A DNA stretch of 64,000 nt. Origin: Micromonospora sp. Llam0. GTDB lineage: Bacteria > Actinomycetota > Actinomycetes > Mycobacteriales > Micromonosporaceae. The position numbers and the translations under genes were made by a program. Positions 34,364 through 46,904 of the stretch are shown here, piece by piece (within the stretch, counting starts at the first letter, position 1; each line of letters starts with the position of its first letter). The stretch spans positions 2,294,001-2,358,000 of the forward strand of contig NZ_RJJY01000002.1 of the NCBI RefSeq assembly GCF_003751085.1, given 5' to 3'. The notes below the pieces were generated by a model. That model worked only from the letters and a program-made list of their open reading frames with translations. It had not been told where the DNA came from and did not search any database.

Positions 34364-35328
34364 ACATCCCCGGTGTCCCACCGGCGGAGCTAGCCGACCT
34401 CAACCGCGCACAGGACCGACTCAGCTTCCTCTACCTCGAACGCTGCGTCATCCACCGCGACAGCAACGCAATCACCGCCACCGACGCCCAAGGCGTCGTC
34501 CACATCCCGGCCGCCACCCTCGGCGTACTGATGCTCGGCCCGGGCACCAGCATCACCCAACAGGCCATGATGCTCCTCGCCGACAACGGCGCCACCGCAG
34601 TCTGGGTCGGCGAGCACGGCGTCCGCTACTACGCGCACGGACGCCCACTCGCCCGATCCAGCCGGCTACTCGTCGCCCAGGCCACCGCCGTCTCGCACCG
34701 TGACCGCCGCCTTCAGGTAGCACGCGCGATGTACCGGATGCGCTTCCCCGGCGAAGACACCACCACCCTGACCATGCAGCAACTCCGCGGCAAGGAAGGA
34801 GCCCGCGTACGCCGCTGCTACCGCGAACACGCCAAACGCACCGGCGTCACCTGGAACAACCGCGACTACAACCCGGAGGACTTCACCAGCGGCGACCCGG
34901 TCAACCAGGCACTATCGGCTGCCCACGCCTGCCTCTACGGCATCGTGCACGCCGTCATCGTCGCCATCGGCGCCTCACCAGGGCTCGGCTTCGTCCACAC
35001 CGGCCACGACCGGTCCTTCGTCTACGACATCGCCGACCTCTACAAAGCCGAACTCACCATCCCCGTCGCCTTCGACATCGCCGCCAGCGGATCAACCGAC
35101 ATCGGCCCAGACACCCGCCGCGCCGTCCGCAACCGCGTCCACGACGGCACGCTCCTCGACCGATGCGTACGGGACATCCGAAATCTCCTCCTCACTCCAG
35201 GTCCAAGCGGACCCATCGACGAAGCATGGCTCGACGACGAAGCCGAGAACGACGCCGTACGCCTCTGGGACGAGGACGGATACGAACTCACCAGCGGACG
35301 CAATTACAGCACCGAAGTCGACTTCTGA
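34360..35328 (+). CDS. cas1: Cas1 integrase, type I-E
   Basis: 322 residues from GTG 34360, overlapping the cas6 stop. LNRAQDRLSFLYLERCVIHR at the start, RGKEGARVRRCY (catalytic Glu), and GFVHTGHDRSFVYDIADLYK (catalytic His and Asp) are all present. It should integrate new spacers with Cas2 at the two leaders. The C-terminus (LWDEDGYELTSGRNYSTEVDF without the last residue is typical) ends one base inside the cas2 start. Confidence 0.96.
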   Translation: MNIPGVPPAELADLNRAQDRLSFLYLERCVIHRDSNAITATDAQGVVHIPAATLGVLMLGPGTSITQQAMMLLADNGATAVWVGEHGVRYYAHGRPLARSSRLLVAQATAVSHRDRRLQVARAMYRMRFPGEDTTTLTMQQLRGKEGARVRRCYREHAKRTGVTWNNRDYNPEDFTSGDPVNQALSAAHACLYGIVHAVIVAIGASPGLGFVHTGHDRSFVYDIADLYKAELTIPVAFDIAASGSTDIGPDTRRAVRNRVHDGTLLDRCVRDIRNLLLTPGPSGPIDEAWLDDEAENDAVRLWDEDGYELTSGRNYSTEVDF

Positions 35329-35738
35329 TGACCGTCATCATCCTCACCGCATGCCCGGAAGGACTACGCGGCCACCTCACCCAGTGGCTCCTCGAGATCT
35401 CCGCCGGCGTCTACGTCGGCCACGTCAACAGCCGAATCCGGCACCGACTCTGGACCAAGGTCATCGAGATGGCCGGACCAGGACGGGCACTGCTCGTCTA
35501 CCAAAAGCCAAGCGAACAGCGGCTCAGCTTCGACGTGCACGACCACCACTGGAACCCAGTCGACTTCGACGGCATCACCCTGATACGCCGACCCACCGAG
35601 CGGAAGACCCACAACCCCGCCCTAGCTCAGGGATGGAGCAAAGCCTCAAAGCGCCGACGCTTCGGACGACGCGGCGCGGGACGCGGGGACCTCTCGGGCG
35701 GCAGCCCAAAACAAAGTGAACAAAATCGGGAAAGTTGA
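35328..35738 (+). CDS. cas2: Cas2, type I-E, with long C-terminal tail
   Basis: 136 residues from ATG 35328 (TGATG junction with cas1). MTVIILTACPEGLRGHLTQW then LLEISAGVYVGHVNSRIR is diagnostic for type I-E Cas2. The core ends near residue 90 (GITLIRRPTE). A further 45 residues, basic and Gly/Ser-rich, have no counterpart in short Cas2 proteins that I know, and their codons overlap the array 2 leader. The tail may be functional or simply read-through of leader sequence. Confidence 0.93.
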   Translation: MTVIILTACPEGLRGHLTQWLLEISAGVYVGHVNSRIRHRLWTKVIEMAGPGRALLVYQKPSEQRLSFDVHDHHWNPVDFDGITLIRRPTERKTHNPALAQGWSKASKRRRFGRRGAGRGDLSGGSPKQSEQNRES

Positions 35739-35763
35739 TCTCTAAAACTGCAGGTCAAGAAGC
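35705..35763 (+). promoter_or_regulatory. CRISPR array 2 leader
   Basis: AT-rich stretch directly before the first repeat: CAAAGTGA (35712-35719), AGTTGATCT (35733-35741), CAGGTCAA then AAGC. Its first half lies in the cas2 C-terminal codons. Distances to the repeat equal those in the array 1 leader. Only 25 bases separate the cas2 stop from the array, so the array may be co-transcribed with the cas operon. Confidence 0.8.
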
Positions 35764-38700
35764 CTGCTCCCCGCGCACGCGGGGGTGATCCCTGTTTCAA
35801 CTGGTGCGGGTGAGGGGGCCGGTCCCTGCTCCCCGCGCACGCGGGGGTGATCCCTCCTCGGCCGCCGACGTCTCACCCCGACGAATCTGCTCCCCGCGCA
35901 CGCGGGGGTGATCCCTTCTTCAAGCTCGCGGGCGTGACCAACGCGTACTGCTCCCCGCGCACGCGGGGGTGATCCCGACCTTGAGAGGATCGCCGACGGA
36001 CTCGGCGTCTGCTCCCCGCGCACGCGGGGGTGATCCCACTTTCGGCGCTACAGCCAGGAACGATGCATGCTGCTCCCCGCGCACGCGGGGGTGATCCCTT
36101 CTCCTGGACGCACCGCGGCTGATCAGCGCCCCTGCTCCCCGCGCACGCGGGGGTGATCCCTCGTCTACCGCGAACCAGAACGCATCCGAGCCCTGCTCCC
36201 CGCGCACGCGGGGGTGATCCCGGGTCCACGGATTATATAGAGGGATTCGCTTTCTGCTCCCCGCGCACGCGGGGGTGATCCCGTGAAGAAGATGTTGCGC
36301 AACCCGTCGTACCCTGCTCCCCGCGCACGCGGGGGTGATCCCGATCGCGCTGCCCCAGTCGAACAAGTTGTACACTGCTCCCCGCGCACGCGGGGGTGAT
36401 CCCTCCCCTGTTCCCTGTTCCCTGCTCCCTGCTCCCCGCGCACGCGGGGGTGATCCCGCACACCGGCAGCGGGCCGCCCGACAGGCAGTCTGCTCCCCGC
36501 GCACGCGGGGGTGATCCCGTTAACGTTCGCTGGGGGTCGCGTCAAGTCGACTGCTCCCCGCGCACGCGGGGGTGATCCCCGGGAGCCGGAGGTACGCCGG
36601 TAGCGTGGCCACTGCTCCCCGCGCACGCGGGGGTGATCCCGCCGGGCCTCACGTGGGAGGTGAAAAACGCCTCTGCTCCCCGCGCACGCGGGGGTGATCC
36701 CCATGGCGTCCTGGTAGGTGCGCCGGGTGAGTTCTGCTCCCCGCGCACGCGGGGGTGATCCCCAGAACCGGGCGACATCACGACGGACCAGGAACTGCTC
36801 CCCGCGCACGCGGGGGTGATCCGCGCGGGACCAGGGCGACGACGGGGACCAGGACCTGCTCCCCGCGCACGCAAGGGTGATCCCCTGGACCCTCGCCCGC
36901 AGCCGCCACCACCTCGCTGCTCCCCGCGCACGCGGGGGTGATCCCCGGGCCGGGCAGACGGAAGCCGAAGAATGCCATCTGCTCCCCGCGCACGCGGGGG
37001 TGATCCCACCCGGCTACGGCCGATCAGGGCGACCACGATCTGCTCCCCGCGCACGCGGGGGTGATCCGGGGCTGCGGTGGACGCGCTGACCGAGACAACT
37101 CTGCTCCCCGCGCACGCGGGGGTGATCCGCAGCTGCAGGAACTCCATGTTGATCAGGGTGGCGCCCTGCTCCCCGCGCACGCGGGGGTGATCCCGTCGCC
37201 CACGCCGAGTCGTCTGGCTGATCGGCCTGCTCCCCGCGCACGCGGGGGTGATCCCTCCCCGCCGGTAGTACGGGTCGGGCAGCGGGCCTGCTCCCCGCGC
37301 ACGCGGGGGTGATCCACGGCTAAGTGCGTGGGGTCACCCGTCTCAACCCTGCTCCCCGCGCACGCGGGGGTGATCCCCTCGCCCGGGATCCGGAGCTGCG
37401 GTTCACGCCCTGCTCCCCGCGCACGCGGGGGTGATCCCTGCTACCAGTTCGTCAACGACGCCAGCACCGACTGCTCCCCGCGCACGCGGGGGTGATCCCG
37501 ACCACGACGTGCGGAACGGCCGCGACGTTGTCTGCTCCCCGCGCACGCGGGGGTGATCCCAGTCTCCTGTTTTTTTAGATGGCCGGTCACCGCTGCTCCC
37601 CGCGCACGCGGGGGTGATCCCACCTCAGCCGGCGTCGACGGCTTCGAGCGGTTCTGCTCCCCGCGCACGCGGGGGTGATCCGGTGGTGACCTGTGACGCT
37701 CGTTCTCGGCGAACTCTGCTCCCCGCGCACGCGGGGGTGATCCAGGGGGTCCCCTGTTATGAGGGCGAGTTATTAGCTGCTCCCCGCGCACGCGGGGGTG
37801 ATCCCACGGGCGGAACATCAACAGCACCATCCATGCCCTGCTCCCCGCGCACGCGGGGGTGATCCTGGCTCGTCGGTGGTCGGGTCGCGGCAGATCGCCT
37901 GCTCCCCGCGCACGCGGGGGTGATCCCCGTTCCCCTTTTCCCACACCAGATCCTGGCTGCTGCTCCCCGCGCACGCGGGGGTGATCCCGACGGAGACCAG
38001 TCGCAGCAGTCCCACTCCCACTGCTCCCCGCGCACGCGGGGGTGATCCCGCGCCACCGGTGACGTTGGCCCAGCTGTCGGTCTGCTCCCCGCGCACGCGG
38101 GGGTGATCCCGTCCTGGAAATTAGCGGCGGCGTCCATTTGCACTGCTCCCCGCGCACGCGGGGGTGATCCCACGATGTTGCCGTCTCCGTCAACGGTCAA
38201 CAACTGCTCCCCGCGCACGCGGGGGTGATCCCTCGGTCTGCTGGACGTCCATGGTCGGCAGCCACTGCTCCCCGCGCACGCGGGGGTGATCCCGTCTCCC
38301 ATTCCCCGTCCAAGGAGACCCGGAACTGCTCCCCGCGCACGCGGGGGTGATCCCCAGCTGCGTCAGCGCGGCGTCCAAGGCCTTCGCTGCTCCCCGCGCA
38401 CGCGGGGGTGATCCCGCATAGGCGCTGTGGCCCAGCCCGAGCTCGGTCTGCTCCCCGCGCACGCGGGGGTGATCCCGCGACCGAGGCCAGCCTGCTCGGT
38501 GGTGACTGCTGCTCCCCGCGCACGCGGGGGTGATCCCCTGACGCTCCCGCTGTCCGGCGCGGTCAGTCGCTGCTCCCCGCGCACGCGGGGGTGATCCGGG
38601 GGATGGATTCAAGCAAGAGCGCGAGAAAGCCTGCTCCCCGCGCACGCGGGGGTGATCCCTCGCCGGCTCGGGCCTCAAGGCCGCGCAGCAGCTGCTCCCC

Positions 38701-41700
38701 GCGCACGCGGGGGTGATCCCGTCAAGGAGTCCCTGACCTTCCTGGATGCGCTCTGCTCCCCGCGCACGCGGGGGTGATCCCTCCTCGACCGACACCACTT
38801 CCACCGACCCGTCCTGCTCCCCGCGCACGCGGGGGTGATCCACGACGAGACCGCCGCCGCACAGCGCCCGGACGGCTGCTCCCCGCGCACGCGGGGGTGA
38901 TCCCCCCGGTCCCCTCCGACCACTCGGCAACAACGTCTGCTCCCCGCGCACGCGGGGGTGATCCCCGGCACCGGCGGCCGCCGTGGCGTCGACGGGGCTG
39001 CTCCCCGCGCACGCGGGGGTGATCCCGTCGACGGCGACGTCAGCGGCCGGGGACACCGCTGCTCCCCGCGCACGCGGGGGTGATCCGCTGCTCGGCACCA
39101 CGCTGAACTCTCGGCGGGACTGCTCCCCGCGCACGCGGGGGTGATCCCCGCCACCCATCAGCAGGATGCGCATCACGTCGCTGCTCCCCGCGCACGCGGG
39201 GGTGATCCCAGGCTGTGCGTGGCCCGCTCACCGCCGGACAGCTGCTCCCCGCGCACGCGGGGGTGATCCCGCCACCGAGTCGGGGGCGGTGATCGTCCAG
39301 GCCTGCTCCCCGCGCACGCGGGGGTGATCCCTCGGAGAAGTCCATGAAGTTTTTGCCGTCCCACTGCTCCCCGCGCACGCGGGGGTGATCCCCAAGTCCT
39401 CGAACCGCCACCATGACGATTCGGCTGCTCCCCGCGCACGCGGGGGTGATCCCCAGTGGAAGCACCTGCTGTTCATCGACCGCCCCTGCTCCCCGCGCAC
39501 GCGGGGGTGATCCCCGGTGGCGGCGGCCCTAATTGGAAATCTGGGGCTGCTCCCCGCGCACGCGGGGGTGATCCTGTCCTGCCTGCTCAGGGGCAGCGGT
39601 CGGTGATCTGCTCCCCGCGCACGCGGGGGTGATCCCCAGTCCGGCGGACAGTGCGGTCTGCAGACACCCTGCTCCCCGCGCACGCGGGGGTGATCCTCGT
39701 CGCCGGCCGCGAGGTAGCCGGCGAGGGTGCTGCTCCCCGCGCACGCGGGGGTGATCCCGCCCTGGTTCTGCGACTGTCCAACCGGGGCTCCTGCTCCCCG
39801 CGCACGCGGGGGTGATCCCAGGTCGCGTGGGCTGGGCGGGTCGACCAGGTCCTGCTCCCCGCGCACGCGGGGGTGATCCCGCCAGCTGCCCCGACTCGCG
39901 ATAGGTGGAGTCCTGCTCCCCGCGCACGCGGGGGTGATCCGGCCGCGATCGCCTTCTCTGCCATGTCGGCCAGGCTGCTCCCCGCGCACGCGGGGTGATC
40001 CCCGGTCCCGGGCCTCGTTCAGGATCGGGATACCCTGCTCCCCGCGCACGCGGGGGTGATCCCCGCTGGTCACCGTCCCGCGCCGCCCACCTGTACCTGC
40101 TCCCCGCGCACGCGGGGGTGATCCCAACGCCTCATAGCGGGCGAGCCGAGCAGGGACCTGCTCCCCGCGCACGCGGGGGTGATCCCGCACCGCCGTGCAC
40201 GTGTGGCACGACAAGCGCCTGCTCCCCGCGCACGCGGGGGTGATCCCCGGGCGGCGGTGAGCGTCACGGTGTGGCAGCCCTGCTCCCCGCGCACGCGGGG
40301 GTGATCCCACGAGCCAGGGGTACATGCAGGTGACCTCTGACTGCTCCCCGCGCACGCGGGGGTGATCCCGGCGGCAGCTCGCTCAAGGACCAGGTCAGCC
40401 GCTGCTCCCCGCGCACGCGGGGGTGATCCCGTGCGGGTAGTGCGGGGACAGCGGCCACAGCGCTGCTCCCCGCGCACGCGGGGGTGATCCCCAGCGCCGC
40501 TGCCCGCGTCGAGCAGAGCAAGCCTGCTCCCCGCGCACGCGGGGGTGATCCCGTGCTGCGGCATGTGCTGGACGTGTACCGCTCCTGCTCCCCGCGCACG
40601 CGGGGGTGATCCCGCCCGCTTCAGGATCCGATGCACCTGCAAGATCTGCTCCCCGCGCACGCGGGGGTGATCCCAACGCCTCATAGCGGGCGAGCCGAGC
40701 AGGGACCTGCTCCCCGCGCACGCGGGGGTGATCCCAAGAAGCACCTCTGCCGGCACGCACGACACGCCTGCTCCCCGCGCACGCGGGGGTGATCCCAGCG
40801 GCTACGACCTGCCACCGAACCCGCCCACCTGCTCCCCGCGCACGCGGGGGTGATCCCACCCGGCCGACCTGCCAGCTCTGCTGACATCCCTGCTCCCCGC
40901 GCACGCGGGGGTGATCCCCACATCCACATCAGCGGTCACCGCCCCGGTCCCTGCTCCCCGCGCACGCGGGGGTGATCCCCGGTCGACGCGCCCGAACCCG
41001 ACCCGGAACCCCTGCTCCCCGCGCACGCGGGGGTGATCCCGCGCTGCGGGTGGCGGGGCATCTACTGTCCAGCTGCTCCCCGCGCACGCGGGGGTGATCC
41101 GGAGCAGGTCGAGTCGCGGACGTTCATGGTGCCCTGCTCCCCGCGCACGCGGGGGTGATCCCTGGTCCGATTACCCGGACGGCTGCAAACGCGGCTGCTC
41201 CCCGCGCACGCGGGGGTGATCCCGTTCTCGTGACCCTGTCCAACACCGGCCACCGCTGCTCCCCGCGCACGCGGGGGTGATCCCCGCCGTTGATGTCGAA
41301 GCTGGCGCGAGCCAGCCTGCTCCCCGCGCACGCGGGGGTGATCCCTGATGCCAGAGGAACCCGCTACCCGCCGGCAGCTGCTCCCCGCGCACGCGGGGGT
41401 GATCCCGACAGTGGTGTCTGCGCCAGCCGGGCCGCCGCCTGCTCCCCGCGCACGCGGGGGTGATCCCAAGCTTTCCCAGGCAGGGCAGGACGCCGGCTAC
41501 TGCTCCCCGCGCACGCGGGGGTGATCCCCACTCGACCGGGTGAATCCACACCAGCGCGGCGCTGCTCCCCGCGCACGCGGGGGTGATCCCCACTGCGGCG
41601 GCGCGGGCATTGGGCGGCCTGGCTGCTCCCCGCGCACGCGGGGGTGATCCTCGTCATCCCAGCCGGCGCGGTGCGCGAACCACCTGCTCCCCGCGCACGC

Positions 41701-42685
41701 GGGGGTGATCCCTCCGCAGGCAGCCGCCGCGACGGAAACACGTCCTGCTCCCCGCGCACGCGGGGGTGATCCGGAAGCGGCACAGCCGGCAGCCGACCCG
41801 GTCACCTGCTCCCCGCGCACGCGGGGGTGATCCCGCCGTGACCACGGTGGTCGGCATCGGCAGACCCTGCTCCCCGCGCACGCGGGGGTGATCCCGGTGA
41901 CGGCGATCGTGCGGCCGGAGCCCGTCGCTGCTCCCCGCGCACGCGGGGGTGATCCCATCTTCCAGTTGTTGGCGGTGTACCTCGCCAACTGCTCCCCGCG
42001 CACGCGGGGGTGATCCGCGGCTGCGGTGGGGTCGCCGACTGTGGACGTGCTGCTCCCCGCGCACGCGGGGGTGATCCCCGTGTGGAACGTGCCCACCTCA
42101 AGATGCCCGGCTGCTCCCCGCGCACGCGGGGGTGATCCCTTTTGGAAGCCGCTTTCGGCCTGGCCGAGGCCCTGCTCCCCGCGCACGCGGGGGTGATCCC
42201 ATCACCAACGACGAGTGGCGGGGTGTGTCGTCCTGCTCCCCGCGCACGCGGGGGTGATCCCGCCAGCACCGGAACCGCCCCGCGTCGCCGACCCTGCTCC
42301 CCGCGCACGCGGGGGTGATCCCCGGATGTGCATCGTCTGCGTCATGCCGTAATTCTGCTCCCCGCGCACGCGGGGGTGATCCGTGCCGCACCAACCTCGC
42401 GCACATGGGCTGGCCGCTGCTCCCCGCGCACGCGGGGGTGATCCCGCGCTCACGAACCTACGACCCGCTCACCAGGGCTGCTCCCCGCGCACGCGGGGGT
42501 GATCCCATCTAAGCAACGTCATCACCAATTTGACTGACCTGCTCCCCGCGCACGCGGGGGTGATCCCGACGAGCCCGTGGCCCTCATGGAGGACACCAAC
42601 TGCTCCCCGCGCACGCGGGGGTGATCCCCTCCCTGGGAGTACTGCTGGAGCACGTCGCGGCTGCTCCCCGCGCACGCGGGGGTGA

Positions 42686-43645
<960 letters not shown>

Positions 43646-44360
43646 ACTGGGTGGAGTGGCTGCACCCCGCGCACGCGGGGGTGATCCCACCCGCGCGGTG
43701 GTGCGCATGACGACCGTGCCCTGCTCCCCGCGCACGCGGGGGTGATCCCAGGATGCAGTCGGCCGGGATGGTCGGCTCACCCTGCTCCCCGCGCACGCGG
43801 GGGTGATCCCGTGTCGCCCAGCAGGGTGACCTCGTCGTCGGTCTGCTCCCCGCGCACGCGGGGGTGGTCCCTGTCCACCGCGAACCGGCACATCCGCGCT
43901 CTCCTGCTCCCCGCGCACGCGGGGGTGATCCCAGCTCGAAAGCTTGCGGGCCCTCGAATCCGATCTGCTCCCCGCGCACGCGGGGGTGATCCCGGATGGG
44001 CCTTCCCTCCCGGCGCCGTCCAGTGCTGCTCCCCGCGAACGCGGGGGTGATGTCGGCTGGCCCTGCGGCTGCGGCGGCTGGTTGAGCTGCTCCCCGCGCA
44101 CGCGGGGGTGATCCCGAACGGCCTAGTGTCCCGTGATCCTGATGTGTTTACTTGGCGTTGTTGTCGACGAGTTGCTTGATGCTGGCCTGTACGAGTTGGA
44201 CTTTGGCGAGGATCTCGTCGGCGGTGGCGGTCCATTGGAACGGGCGGGGGTTGGCGTTCCAGGTGGTGATGTAGTCGCGGATGGAGCGGATCAGGACCTG
44301 GACGGACGAGAAGGTCCCGCGGCGGATGGCCTGTCGGGTGATGATGCCGAACCAGGTCTC

Positions 44361-46904
44361 GTCGGGTAGCCCCGGCGCATTGCTGCGCCGGGGCCCCCTC
44401 AGAACCGGCCGTGCCCGCTTTCCGGGCAACCGGCTCAAGCAAGCCCTGGAGGCTCGCGGGTGGGCGGAAGTGCTGGGCTGCCGTTGCTGGTGGTCCGGCG
44501 GTGGCAGTGGGTGTGTATGAGGCGGTTGGCGACGCGTTCGTCCGGTGTTCCCGCTCCCCAGACGGTGACCGCGTGTCTGCGGACCGCTCTGCGGGTGGCG
44601 GTGAGCCATTGTTCCCACTCACGTGGGCTTCGCGGCTCGTGGTCGGCGTGCAGCAGCAGGTCTCGGCAGATCGGACACCGGCCGTGCTGGGCTCGCAGGA
44701 GCCGTTGCGTGGTGATGTCCACCGGGAGATTGCTGCGGCGACGCCGCCGGGTCCAGTAGTCGGTCAGGGTCGGGTCGTCGGGTGACGCCGTCCCTGCGAC
44801 CATCCGGTGCCGGACAATCGGAGTCCAGGCGAACTTGCGCAGGTAGTAGCCGGTTTCCCGGCTCCCGAATACCCACCTGTCACGCCGGGACGAGTTGAAC
44901 TCGCCGAAGTACCGGGCTACCACCCAGCGTCTCGGCTTGTTCGCGTGGGTGAACCTGGCCCACTTGTAGACCAGTTTCCACGCGTGGGCGTCCAGCGCGT
45001 TGAACACGCGTTTGGACACCCCGATCCGGTAGTAGGCGCACCATCCGTTGATGATCGGGTTGAGCTTGCCGATCATCGCGTCGGCGTTGGACCCGCGCAG
45101 GGCCCGCACCTCCACGGACAGGCGTCTGCGGATCCGTCGCACCGCGTCGTTACTCGGCTTGGTCAGCAGCTTGCCGTTGGGGTAGCGGCGGATGTTGAAC
45201 CCCAGGAAGTCCACGCCCTCGGTCAGGTGCGTGATCCGGGTCTTGTCCTCGTTGAAGACCAGACCCCTGGGCGCCAGCCATCCGGCCAGTGCCGCCTTGA
45301 CCTGTTCGGCCTGCTCACGGGAGTGACACAAGGCGATCAGATCGTCGGCGTAGCGGACCACGACCGGGCAACCGTCCATCGTCTTCCCGGCACGGGTGCC
45401 GGTGACGTGGTAGCGGACCCCGGCCGCAACCTCCATGCCGTGCAGAGCAACGTTCATGAGCAACGGACTGATCACCCCGCCCTGGGGAGCGCCCTCCCCG
45501 GTGGGGGTGAACCGGCCGTCCTCGACCACGCCCGCTTTCAGCCACTGCCGGACCAGTCCCCGTCCGGGGAACCAGCCCAGCGACCGGCAAATGTGGTCGT
45601 GGTCGAGCCGGTCGAACGCCGCCGCCAGGTCGGCGTCGAGCACCCACAGCCGTTTGGCGTCGGTGCGGCTCGACGTCGTGTGGATGGCCACGATGGCGTC
45701 GTGGCAGCCACGACCCGGTCGGAAGCCGTAGGATTTCGGCTCGAACCGGGCCTCCCATTCGGGCTCCAACGCGTTCACCGTCAGGGCTTGCAGCGCCCGG
45801 TCAGCGATCACGGGAATCCCGAGGCCGCGACGGCGGCCGTTGCTCTTGGGCACATACACGCGCTTGACCGGCAGGGGAGTCCACGGCTTGGCGTCGTTCT
45901 GGATCCAGTCGGCCAGTTCGGCCTTCTGCTCCCCAGTCACCACGACCTGCCGGTCCACCCCGGCCGTCCTGCGACCAGCATTGCGCTCCGTCACCCGCCG
46001 CACCGCCACCACGGCGTTGCTGCGCGAGCGGAGCATCAACTTCTGCAAGTTCCGGACCTTCTTCAGGTCCCCGTCCCGCGACGCCGCGAAGATCCGCTGC
46101 CGTAGCCGCCGTACGTTGTCCTCGCAGGTCCGCCAGTCGATGGCGTCCCAGCCAGCAGGATCGTCCTCCGGTCCGTTCACGTCGAGAGCCGCCATCGCCA
46201 AAGCGAAGGCATGAGCTGTCATCGTGTCTAACTTGCCCTTCGGTTCCGAAGCTGTGGTCAGCAGTAGCTCCGCAGGCTCACCCGACCCGCGTCAGCGCCC
46301 TTTCAGGCCAGGGCACATGCCCTTATCCGGCCGGTTATCCGGCGACCGCTGGCGGAGGAGCCAGCATCACCGCCGCCGGTTTCCCGCTGCCTTTCGGCCA
46401 CCGGCATTCGCTTCTCGGGTCGTCCTGCGCCCGCTGGGACATCGTCCGCCCTCACAGGCGGCCTACCAGCCGAATCACTGTCCGTCTGGACCCCATCGGG
46501 GTTGTCACGTTCCGCATGAGACAGATACGACCGGGTAGGGCGCCCTCTGAACCCCGGGGACGGTGGTGCGCTCCCGCCCGGCTAGATTCCTCCGAGCGGC
46601 ACCTGCCGCCTTGCAACGGCTGGCCCCTGTCTCCCGCTGGCGCGTCCCATCGAGCGGAAGTGCCTATGACGAGGCGTCATCGAGGGTTCACTTGCGTTCA
46701 CCCGTCCGGTCTTCCCCAGCCGGTAACCCCTGGATGGAACAGGAGTCCTTGGGCCCTTCCCCGGGCTTCGCACCCCGCGGTTACCCGCGACGCACGCCGA
46801 GGCGGGGACGGTCCTTGCGCACGGGACCGGACACTACATCCGCGACGTCACGCCGCACCCCCTTCGATGAGTGTCGCTGTACTCATGCGACTTGCGTGTC
46901 GCAC
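44361..46904 (-). mobile_element. group II intron, complete, in IS630 transposase
   Basis: On the minus strand the intron begins GTGCGACA at 46904 and ends CTACCCGAC at 44361, giving the GUGYG...AY rule. Domain V is recognisable as GAGCCGGTTGCCCGG, loop, CGGGCACGGCCGGTTC, followed by a domain VI stem with GCCCCGGCGC/GCGCCGGGGC arms. About 680 bases upstream of the encoded protein would fold as domains I-III. Flanking exons are continuous in frame, which fixes both boundaries. Length 2,544 bases. Confidence 0.88.
44435..46222 (-). CDS. ltrA: group II intron reverse transcriptase-maturase with HNH domain
   Basis: 595 residues from ATG 46222. Order: N-terminal RT-0 region, RT core with KRVYVPKSNGRRRGLGIPV, FRPGRGCHDA, PQGGVISPLLMNVALHGME and the catalytic VRYADDLIAL. 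A maturase X domain follows (INGWCAYYRIGVSKRVFNAL), then an HNH endonuclease (HGRCPICRDLLLHADHEP and HTHCHRR). All key residues are present, so splicing aid, reverse transcription and DNA cleavage for retrohoming are expected. The gene lies wholly within the intron. Confidence 0.92.
   Translation of the reverse strand: MTAHAFALAMAALDVNGPEDDPAGWDAIDWRTCEDNVRRLRQRIFAASRDGDLKKVRNLQKLMLRSRSNAVVAVRRVTERNAGRRTAGVDRQVVVTGEQKAELADWIQNDAKPWTPLPVKRVYVPKSNGRRRGLGIPVIADRALQALTVNALEPEWEARFEPKSYGFRPGRGCHDAIVAIHTTSSRTDAKRLWVLDADLAAAFDRLDHDHICRSLGWFPGRGLVRQWLKAGVVEDGRFTPTGEGAPQGGVISPLLMNVALHGMEVAAGVRYHVTGTRAGKTMDGCPVVVRYADDLIALCHSREQAEQVKAALAGWLAPRGLVFNEDKTRITHLTEGVDFLGFNIRRYPNGKLLTKPSNDAVRRIRRRLSVEVRALRGSNADAMIGKLNPIINGWCAYYRIGVSKRVFNALDAHAWKLVYKWARFTHANKPRRWVVARYFGEFNSSRRDRWVFGSRETGYYLRKFAWTPIVRHRMVAGTASPDDPTLTDYWTRRRRRSNLPVDITTQRLLRAQHGRCPICRDLLLHADHEPRSPREWEQWLTATRRAVRRHAVTVWGAGTPDERVANRLIHTHCHRRTTSNGSPALPPTREPPGLA

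Noticed and set aside
44807..46105. 432-codon ORF antisense to the intron reverse transcriptase
   Set aside because: Shadow of the reverse-transcriptase gene, without start signals or recognised domain.
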